Below are positions 22,949 through 31,199 of a DNA stretch of 64,000 nt, one piece after another. The notes beneath the pieces were generated by a model. The model searched no databases. It saw only the letters and a list, made by a program, of their open reading frames with translations, and was not told where the DNA came from. The first letter of the stretch is position 1. Each line of letters starts with the position of its first letter. The stretch comes from Armigeres subalbatus (Eukaryota; Arthropoda; Insecta; Diptera; Culicidae), in NCBI RefSeq assembly GCF_024139115.2, contig NC_085139.1, positions 11,937,533-12,001,532 of the forward strand, in the 5' to 3' direction. The position numbers were made by a program, and so were the translations under genes.

Positions 22949-22964
22949 GGCCCTGAAAAGGGCC
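22949..22964 (-). terminator. histone-type mRNA 3' stem-loop (minus strand)
   Basis: On the minus strand the sequence is aaaacGGCCCTTTTCAGGGCCaca: a 6-bp stem and 4-nt loop exactly of the replication-dependent histone type, with the usual A-rich leader and CA after it. A purine-rich stretch, aaagaggagagga (minus strand, about 22936-22924), sits where the U7-binding downstream element would be. It follows the H2B relic at the expected distance. Confidence 0.85.
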
Positions 22965-22997
22965 GTTTTAAGTGAAGCTACTTCCTCGTTCATTCAT

Positions 22998-23058
22998 TAG
23001 AGCTGACTTACTTGGTGACGACTTTGGAACCCTCCGAAACGGCGGGCTTGGCCAGCTC
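22998..23058 (-). pseudogene. H2B: histone H2B C-terminal relic
   Basis: Minus-strand codons read ELAKPAVSEGSKVVTK, then a stop, then VSSN. This matches the conserved end of histone H2B ([21 protein letters not shown] in animals generally), with a stop in the place of the final Tyr codon and several substitutions. Immediately upstream the reading no longer looks like H2B (the alpha-C region is absent), so only about 20 codons survive. The histone 3' stem-loop follows at 22964-22949. Clearly a fragment, not a gene. Confidence 0.75.
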
Positions 23059-23087
23059 GACACGCACGAAGATACTCGACGCCTTCG

Positions 23088-23330
23088 ATGAGACGCCCTT
23101 CTTCTCAGCCTTTTCACCGTCGGTGATTTCTGGTCGGCGCTGCGATGTAATTGTCCTGCCGAATTTCCGAGAAGTAGTAGTAGTAGTTTATTACTACTGA
23201 TGAGACGCCCTTGATGATGTTTCTTCTCAGCCTTTTCACCGCCGGTGATTTCTGGTCGGCGCTGCGATGTAATTGTCCTGCCGATTTTCCGAGTAATAAA
23301 TTGTCCTGCCGATTTTCCGAGAAAATCAGA
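23088..23330. repeat. duplicated 85-bp segment with GTA/TAC tracts
   Basis: cttctcagccttttcaccg(t/c)cggtgatttctggtcggcgctgcgatgtaattgtcctgccga occurs at about 23099-23163 and again at 23223-23284, separated by a (gta)n/(tac)n stretch. Part of it (aaattgtcctgccgattttccgag) is repeated a third time near 23298. Its relation to the adjacent H2B relic is unclear. Confidence 0.7.
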
Positions 23331-23395
23331 CTTCGGCTGGTCAGAATACGTTTGCATGGACTTCGAGGCCCCGCCCCTTTGAGCGCCGTATCATT

Positions 23396-23625
23396 GGCAT
23401 CGGCTTGCTTGCTCCGCCTTTCTTTCGTTCGATGCCAATGCATTCGTACATAACAAGGGCCTCTTCTTCTCCTTCTTCTTCTTCTTCTTCTTTTACAAAT
23501 CAAATTGCAAATTATGATCGCTTGGCATCGGCTTGTTTGCTCCGCCTTTCGTTCGTTCGATGCCAGTGCTTTCGAACATAACCAGCGACTCTTCTTCTTC
23601 TTCTTCTTCTTTTCTTCTTAAAAGT
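23396..23625. repeat. 128-bp direct duplication ending in TTC tracts
   Basis: ggcatcggcttg(c/t)ttgctccgcc, cgttcgatgcca(a/g)tgc and cgwacataac recur at 23396 and 23524. Each copy ends in a (ttc)n polypyrimidine run (23461-23494 and 23590-23618) followed by gcaaattaygatcgcttgg. Confidence 0.75.
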
Positions 23626-24339
23626 GCAAATTACAATCGCTTGGCGTCGGCAGCAGCGCAAGCGCTCTTCGGAGGGATGCTGCGAAAATTGATTCGCATG
23701 ATGGCGTATGTCGCGTTTTAGCGGTAACTTATCGAGCGGCTGACATTGGGGTCGGTAGCAATGAAATGAAATTTTTCTAGATTCTGCTTCGGTTTTGTTG
23801 CTGCTTGTGATTGGGAAGGTGCATTACTGAAAACAAATGGGTTCTTTTCAGAATCATAATTTCACACGAGAGAAGATTGAGCCGAGACAAATGTTTTTCA
23901 AAGTACAAATCATAAGCTTTATTGCTGCTTGTGATTGGATAGGCGTATTGTGGAAAACAAATTGGTTCTTATAATAACTATCATATTACATGGGAGTATT
24001 TTGAGCTGAGACGAATTTTCTGCAAAGTGCAATTCATAATTGCTTGAGAGCAACAGAACAACGCCGTATTTAAATAAATATGAAAATTGCTAACATTTGA
24101 GTAAATTTTCAATCGAATATCATCTCTAATCCCAGCACCTACTAAACAGGGTATTCTTGAAATAAACATTTTCTCACCAGGTTCAACTTGGCATTCAATA
24201 TGCATGCATTCTCTAGCACAGACATCACTTTTCAATAGCTAACGTGATGCAATTATTAGTGTCTCGTATCACATCGGTGAAGTGAGAAACATTAGTTGTG
24301 CTTAGAAGAAGTTTATTCGATACTAGTGAATACAGTGCG

Positions 24340-24535
24340 ATGTCGCAATACTTGGCAGCGAAGTATAAACGCAATTCCAGGAAGCGTGAAAGGGATCAAC
24401 AATCGGACGCACCCTCAAAGCTTCCAAGGACGGACGCTGAACGGGCACGGAGTTATCGGGCCAAGTTGAAAGCGGCCAAGGGTAGTACGTCGTCGGCTAC
24501 CGGTTGGGACGCTGGCGAAGGGCCCTCAACTCGAG
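24340..24535 (+). CDS. Helitron gene, exon 1: basic N-terminus
   Basis: Starts MSQYLAAKYKRNSRKRERD and continues with PRTDAERARSYRAKLKAAK, a basic Arg/Lys helix typical of Helitron/Helentron N-termini and probably nuclear or DNA-contacting. The Met at 24340 is preferred over an in-frame Met at 24298 because the conserved composition starts there, but this is weak. The exon ends at a good donor (cgag|gtagga, 24536). A phase-compatible acceptor (tttcttcgag|ta) lies at 25680, giving a predicted 1145-bp intron, far longer than the others. That intron contains no recognisable insertion but is very AT-rich. Confidence 0.55.
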
Positions 24536-25680
24536 GTAGGAAGTTATTATTAGCAGCAAATGTGTAAATACATATCAATAATGTGAACTAATCTTCAAAT
24601 TCTATGATGACAGTATAGAAATTTTGCATTTTATCATTTTATATAGCAGATTTATCTATAAATGTGAAATTATCAACGAATATTTTCTATTACCTATTTT
24701 CTATTACGAATACCTCTATTTCTCTTTGCTTGTCGTCGAATGTATTACATTGTTATTACACATTATTTATATAATATTTTCAATAAATGTAGCATTGACA
24801 ACATGGTAAGTACTTTTAACGGCTGAAGTTCTTCAAGTACTTCGAAATATATACTGCAAATGTTTACTTATTAGCTTATTTAGCCTGAATTGTTTGTTGG
24901 GTTTTATAAATCGCTAAACGATAAATGGAACAATATAATTCCAATCCCAAAAGCCCAAAAGTTCTTAGATATTCAATTTGTTAATATAGTTCCGAATTCA
25001 TTCACTTGGTAGGTTACATTAGCCTGCCAGTAGAGTTGAAATCACACAATCGGTAAGATTTGGTCCTTTGATTTGGTGTTGAATTAAATTTGCAAATCGA
25101 TTGTGTTTGAATTTTGCATTCATGTATTAATGGATAAGATTTGAACCGAATTTCTATTTTGTCTTGAGTTTGAATTTCGATATATTTTTCGGACATATTA
25201 TTTAATTGTTCTGAATTTGAGTATGATTCGGATTAAATTTGAATTAAATAGTTGGAGCTTCTCAAATATTATTTTTATTTAATGAATTATTGGGTCGTAT
25301 TAAATCTACGGTGTCTTTTACTTGTTTATTATTTGATTCAATTGAATTTTGAATTTAATATTTGGAACAATAACATATTAGATTCCAGCGAATCGCAAAA
25401 TTTTAACAAATAGATTTTTATGACATAAAGTTAAGATTTACTTAAACTTTTGGATAGTGTGTTTTGTACAAATATATCCTAAACACATGCTACTTGAATT
25501 TTATATTACTATGCTATTGTTGTTTATAGTACGCTTGGCAATAATTTTTCATTTCATCTTTTATGTTTTTAAATGTCTTATTGTACTTGGTACAGTCATT
25601 TTAAATGCGAATGCATCTGTCAATTATGTATATCTGTCTGTCAATAAGGATTAATCTTCCCGTGTTACAATTTCTTCGAG

Positions 25681-26223
25681 TAGAATTCAACTTAATCCGT
25701 GCTGATACGGTCGTAAACTCTGATCATGAAGATTCCGACGCCGGTGAAAATGTTGTGATGCAGTCCGCAAGAGCAGATGTCGATGATGAGCGTGGTGACT
25801 TTGAAGAAAACGTGTCTGCTGTCGATGATGATGGCGAACATATTTCTTCGCTTTTAACACAAGACAAACCCAATTTCGATCGGGCTGATCGGGAGTTCCA
25901 GAAACGTTTCGTGGAAAACGATTTCGGTTGCGCTTGTGATGTGTGTGCTAGAATCTGGTTCAGGAATGATTTGAAACCAATCTCCGACTCAAATGCTGCC
26001 GTGTTACTGGCGACAAATTATTTCGAAACGGTGGAAGGATTTTTGGCGTGTGCTACATGTCGAACAAGCCTGAACCGCGGATCAATTCCTACATTGTCGC
26101 AATCGAATGGCTTTACATATCCCAAGTTTCCGTCCAATTTGCCTCCGCTAGACCCTCTCACCACAAGACTGGTGTCTCCCAGGATCAATTTCATGCAGTT
26201 TCGTCGTTTGCGGCATACTGCAG
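25681..26223 (+). CDS. Helitron gene, exon 2: DUF6570-like Cys domain
   Basis: An acidic linker (DDERGDFEENVSAVDDDGEH) is followed by CACDVCARIWF…CATCRTSL, a four-cysteine metal-binding pattern, and then NGFTYPKFPSNLPPLDPLTT, RLVSPRINFMQFRRLR. The C..C…C..C…LP.L….RL(I/V)SPR..FM..RRLR signature is the domain I know as DUF6570, which precedes the Rep domain in many animal Helitrons and Helitron-like genes. The exon ends ctgcag|gtttgt (donor at 26224). It joins exon 3 through an 88-bp intron ending acaacag at 26311, in phase. Confidence 0.75.
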
Positions 26224-26311
26224 GTTTGTGGAAAAGCTATTTTAACTTAAAAATGTATTACATCAAATAAATATATGATTTTCCTAACCTATTTTCATTA
26301 ACATGCAACAG

Positions 26312-27511
26312 GTAGTTTGGCAATAATCGGCCAAATTATCAACATTCCAGTCGACGTGGCCCAGATGGTGAGCGAACTGCATCAAGAAACACTTCATACA
26401 CAAATCAAGTTACTTGTCCGGCTACGTGAAGAAAGGTACCGTTAAAGCATGGCTGAACTATCTGGTTACTACACCGCTCTACAGGCGGAATGGAATTGTT
26501 TTCAATGAAGAAAACTTGGCTGCGATCGGACAAACAGAGCAGACGGATATTTCGGAGGAACGTAGGGCAGTAGACCTTGAAGTCGTCGACGAGATGAACG
26601 AGGTAGAAATGATGATTGGACAACAACATACGCTCATGTGGAATGAAGACAAGTGTCTGGAACTTGCACCGGCACAAAATCAGAAACCGCTTTCCATTAT
26701 CTACGATGAGTTTGCTGAGGAGCTGTCTTTCCCCGATATTTATCTTGGTCATCCGAGATGCTTCAACCGTGAAGTCCATGTGACAGCGTTCATGATGGCT
26801 ACTAGCGAGGTGCGACGTCGGGATCGGCGGGGCGCGAGACCGGAGCACATTTTGTATATGGCCATGAAAATCATGCGGCTGCGGGTATCGGAAGGATTGA
26901 ACAATACCTTTAAATGCATGGGCACGGCCAACATAACAAGGGCGCAGTTGCAAAATCGTGAATTTTTTGAAAGCTGTATTGAGCGTAACCTCTCTTTTCT
27001 GAAATCTATTCCGAACTCCGTTCAATATTGGCAGCAAAGAAAACGGGATGTTTTCGCCATGATCCGGCAGCTGGGGAAACCCACGATGTTTTTGACGATG
27101 AGTGCAAATGAAATTAGATGGCCTCACCTACTAAGCATTCTGCGGAAGCTTTCTGGTGGCTCTAACATTGCGGAAATGGACGATATTGTGCAACAGTTGT
27201 CTGCACTCCAGCGTGCTACACTTGTCAGCGAAGATCCTGTCACGTGCTGTGCATATTTTCACAAGTTGGTAAACATCTTTCTGCGCCTTCTGTCATCGAC
27301 CAGGTTGAGCCCGTTCGGCAAATACCACGTTGTAGATTATTTTAAGAGGATCGAGTTCCAGCATCGTGGCAGCCCGCATGCACATATTCTGCTCTGGCTG
27401 GCGAACGATCCCCGTGAGGATGTTTCCGAAAGAATGCCCGCTACTGTTGAGTTGATCGATTTTCTGTGCTCCATCAGATCGGAAGATCTGCCTGAGACCT
27501 ATGGCAATCAG
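26312..27511 (+). pseudogene. Helitron gene, exon 3: HUH Rep nuclease (frameshifted)
   Basis: Begins SLAIIGQIINIPVDV, the usual join after DUF6570. Near 26380 the frame changes and continues as IHKSSYLSGYVKKGTVKAWL, implying a small deletion there. From 26414 a 372-codon open stretch includes YFHKLVNIFLRLL and FQHRGSPHAHILLWL, where HAH (27377-27385) is the metal-binding HUH motif of rolling-circle Rep nucleases. The exon ends caatcag|gtgggt at 27512. A 61-bp intron (27512-27572) leads to codons VHKHTFTCF. Apart from the one break, the Rep catalytic region appears well preserved. Confidence 0.8.
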
Positions 27512-27572
27512 GTGGGTTTAAATTTCGCATAGTTTCTAGCAAGTAATCACTCACAATGTCAAACCCTTTTAG

Positions 27573-28165
27573 GTTCATAAACACACGTTTACGTGTTTCA
27601 AGCGAAACGATAAACGTTGCCGGTTTAATATTCCGTACTGGCCAATGGATCAAACCAGAATTCTGATCCCCATTACAGCCGGGGATGGCCGACTTCAACA
27701 GCTAAACAGAAAGGCAGCGAAATGTGGGAAGCTCTTGAAACGAAGGTCTACGATAGCCTTGACGCGTTTCTTGTTGATAGCAGTTGCACGTACGATTACT
27801 ACTTGGACGTGATTCGCTCTTCCATTCGCCGACCAACAGTTCTGCTGAAACGTTCCATGAAGCAGCTTTGGACCAATCCATTCAATCCTTGGATCGTTGA
27901 GAAGCTCAAATCCAATATGGATTTGCAGTTTGTGCTGGAGGAGTTTTCATGTGCTGCTTATGTTGTGGAATACGTAAACAAGACCAACAGAGGCATAAGT
28001 AGTTTACATCGTGACCTCATAAAGCTCCAGGAAGAGCATCCAGACCAGGACTACAATGGATTGTTGAAGAAGGTCAGCATAAAAATGTTAAATTCCGTGG
28101 AAATGTCTTCCCAGGAGGCTGCTTGGTATTTGCTTCGGCAACCGATGTCAGAAGCCAGCCGCAAG
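27573..28165 (+). pseudogene. Helitron gene, exon 4: Rep two-tyrosine region
   Basis: Starts VHKHTFTCFKRNDKRCRFN, a conserved KH…C…CRF(G/N) block after the HUH motif, then PYWPMDQTRILIPI. A one-base shift near 27718 moves into the frame 27722-28165, which carries RRPTVLLKRSMKQLWTNPFN and SCAAYVVEYVNKTNRG. The pair of tyrosines YxxxY (27959 and 27971) is the position used by Helitron Rep proteins for DNA cleavage and strand transfer. The donor at cgcaag|gtacca (28166) and the acceptor cgttttag (28220) define a 55-bp intron. Confidence 0.8.
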
Positions 28166-28220
28166 GTACCATTCATAAAATGATATAGTTTTCACAATTT
28201 AGAATTCAATTTCGTTTTAG

Positions 28221-30728
28221 GTTGAGTTTATTGCGACAATGTGGCCACAAGAGCGAATAAAATCCAAGAAGCGGAACAAACAGATGGACGAAGAGGATCT
28301 CGACGACAATTCCACCGATGTGTGGACGCTAAACATCATCCAACGGTATGAACTGCGCCGAGGAATGGATGATATCTGCTTGGCGGATTTCGCAGCATAT
28401 TATTCGGAAGAAAGATCCACGAAGCATTCATATAGACTCCGTTTAGTTCCCCGTGTATTGCGTTGGTGCTCATACAGTATGGCGGAAATGGTCGACTATA
28501 AGCGTGAGATGGTTCTCCTCTTCCTACCGTTCAGGAATGAAGTCTGCGATGTACTTGATCGGAACAAGTTCCTGAAGTTGTATGAAGACAACGAGGCCGC
28601 CATTTTGGCAAAGCACAAGGAGTATGACTGCGAAATGAACTTGGATCAGGTTGTGGAGGAATACATCCGCATATGCAGCGAAGACGACGAGCAGCAGGTG
28701 ATTGCCGACCAGAAGCGCGATGAGTTCGTCCGCACGATCGTCATGGAGCCGAATGATGACGATATTCACAACTTGCCAGCAGGACCCTTGGCAGCTGTCG
28801 TCAAACAGCGATCAAATGTCTTGTCAAAGCAAGAATATTGTGAAATGGTGCGTGCCACGAATGCAGAGCAGCGGGATTTGATTGTGCAAGTAATCCACAG
28901 CTTGCATTCCTCTGAAGAAAACTGCAAACCAGTGCAAATATTCTTCACTGGCCCGGCGGGCTGTGGCAAAACGTTCACTTTGCGCATTCTAATGGAGACA
29001 GTGAACCGGTACAGCCAAGCTCATAATAAGCAGCACAACGCTTATGTAGCATGCGCATCCACTGGAAAAGCAGCGGTTGCAATAGGTGGAACAACAGTGC
29101 ATTCCGCATTCCGGATTTGCATGTCGCGTAGGCAAAGCTCAAAGCTGAGTTTCGAGGCATTACAACTGTACCGGAACGCCTTCGCCAACGTGAAGCTCAT
29201 CATTATCGACGAAACAAGCATGCTGGGTGCTGATGTCCTCAACACAGTACATGTCCGGCTTCAAGAAATCACGGGGAACTACGACGATCCATTCGGTGGA
29301 ATGCCGATCGTATTTTGCGGCGATCTTCGTCAATTGCCACCGGTCAATGCGCGGGCGGTGTTTAAACCGAGCATAAACTCCATGCATGGCGCCGTTTTAT
29401 GGCAATCTCTCGACTTCTACCCATTGGTTCAAGTTATGCGACAAACCAACGAGCAGTTCTCCGGCATTCTCACAAAATTGGCAACGGTGAGCGGATGTCG
29501 TCTGAGGAAATCGAGCTTATTGAAAGCAGGTTCCGTACGGAGGAGTGGTGTCGGCAGCATGTCCCTCGAGGGATCCGGTTATTCCATCGGAACGCTGATG
29601 TCGAACGGTATAACTCTGTGGCGTTGATGGATCGAGAGGCTGTCGAATGTACTGCAGATGACCTATACTCTGGTTATAAGGACAATTCCCAGCTGGCCAG
29701 TGCTCGCACAAAGGTGCATAAGATGAGTGTAGTAGAGACTGGTGGCTTACCGTATCTGTTGCGTCTTGTTCTTGGTACACCTTATATGCTGACCACCAAC
29801 GTGGATGTCGAAGATGGCATCGTGAACGGAGCGATCGGAGAGCTCATGCATGTTGAGTACAACGAAGGAAACTCGCAGCAACAGGCAATCACGAGGCTTT
29901 GGATGGCATTCGAAAATGAGTCCATTGGGAAGATGTTGAGAGTGAAGGCCAGACCGCTGGTGTATTCGAGACCTGGGGTGCTACAAACAGGCTGGACTCC
30001 AATCGTCAAATGATCGGCGAACGTAACCCTTAACGGTGGTGTTAAGTGTAAAAGAGTTCAGTTTCCCGTTGTAAGTGCGTGTGCCCTCACAGTCCATAAG
30101 TCCCAGGGAGGCACATTCTCGGAAGTCGTATATAATTACGATAAGGGTCAGGAACAGCAGCTAGTTTACGTTGGTCTTTCCAGGGTAACATCAATCGACG
30201 GATTGTATCTGACGAATGCCAGGAACTCAGGCCGGTTCCACCACGGAAAGGGTTCTATGACCATGAACGACCTTCGGACGGAACTTGAACGTTTGAGTAA
30301 CCATCGTATGCGCACCATTACAGACGATATCATGGAAGCTATAACCGCAAACAGGTTGGCTTGTACGTTGATGAGCATCAATGTACAAAGTTTGAATGCA
30401 CACTCGTCGGACATTGCAACAGATCGGGTGCTTACCGCCGTTGATTTGCTTGCAATGAGCGAAACTTGGCTTGACAACGGCACAACCACAAACATCAATG
30501 GATACCTTTGTGTTTGTCAAGAGAAGCGTGACGGAACAAGAGCGGGAGGAGTGGCAATATTTGAACGTGCTGGTTCGTCGACTATGGCCGTTTCTCACGC
30601 CATTACGAAGCTCAATGAAAGCTATGACCCAGCATTGAGTGTAGCAGACGAATATGGGGACTGCTGTGCTGCAGAGGTTTCAATCATGGAAACCCGCACG
30701 TTACTGTTTGCGGTATATATTTCACCAG
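28221..30728 (+). pseudogene. Helitron gene, exon 5: PIF1-family helicase and EEP start
   Basis: Codons VEFIATMWPQERIK open the exon. PIF1/SF1B helicase motifs are clear: Walker A GPAGCGKT (28950-28973), CASTGKAAVAIGG with TTVHSAF (motif Ia), Walker B IIIDETSML (about 29197), FCGDLRQLPPV (motif III), and ACALTVHKSQGGTF (motif V) with VYVGLSRVTSIDGLYLTN (motif VI) near 30075-30210. Two lesions: one A missing in an A-run near 29475, and TGA at 30011-30013, both inside otherwise continuous homology. After the helicase the same exon runs on into SINVQSLNAHSSDI…LLAMSETWL, the first half of an EEP endonuclease, with no stop between. The donor is tcaccag|gtataa at 30729. Confidence 0.85.
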
Positions 30729-30793
30729 GTATAATCAAATAGTAGTTGTGTTTGTATTTAAGTGTGTTGCATTAAATTTTGAATATTTACTAG

Positions 30794-31184
30794 GTACCAC
30801 CCTGAAGCAAAAGAAATATTTCTTAGTGCGCAACCTCATAAAGTACACCCATGTTGCCATGCCCGTGGTAGTGTCGGGAGACTTTAATATTGATGTGACG
30901 AAAGAGGAGAACAGAGATTTCATCTGGTTCATGAAGCAGTTTCTCTATCTGGATTGTGCTTCGGATCCAACTATAGCGACTACTCTGGGTGGCACATGTC
31001 TCGATCTAACGTTCACCCGGAACGTAAGTGTGGAATGCAGGAGTTACTGCACGTACTTCTCCTACCACCGGCCTATTTTGTCGATTCTTGCGGTGTCCCG
31101 AGGTAAAACTAATGATTTAGAATTAAACATAGTTCTCTTCATCAGTTATGTTATTTTATTCTAGAACCGATGCCATCCCAGTGA
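30794..31184 (+). CDS. Helitron gene, exons 6-7: EEP endonuclease end
   Basis: After a 65-bp intron (30729-30793) the frame continues GTTLKQKKYFLVRNLI, then VVVSGDFNID (EEP catalytic Asp/Asn block), CLDLTFTRN and FSYHRPILSI, which occupies the place of the terminal SDH-x-P catalytic block but carries Tyr where Asp is usual. A final intron (31103-31164) leads to a short exon that stops at 31182-31184. EEP domains fused behind the helicase are known in Helentron-type elements, where the endonuclease resembles those of CR1-like LINEs. The stretch 31192-31310 stays open for another 40 codons in a nearby frame, so the gene end is not certain. Confidence 0.7.
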
Positions 31185-31199
31185 AGTGAATTAACGTCA

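Larger units (their letters stand above)
22195..24075. repeat. diverged repeat units around a histone relic
   Basis: Five diverged copies of a unit containing gattggaaaggcgcattgtggaa, then caaat..gttctt, then gagacaaa…tgcaaatcataatcgcttgg occur near 22205, 22405, 22640, 23810 and 23930. Extra copies of its end (aaattatgatcgcttgg) are at 23507 and 23625. A histone H2B tail and other sequences interrupt the series between 22900 and 23750. Spacing is irregular (120-230 bp), so it is not a clean satellite. Confidence 0.6.

Noticed and set aside
26405..27127. 240-codon minus-strand frame within Helitron exon 3
   Set aside because: It is the antisense shadow of the Rep coding strand, which carries clear motifs.
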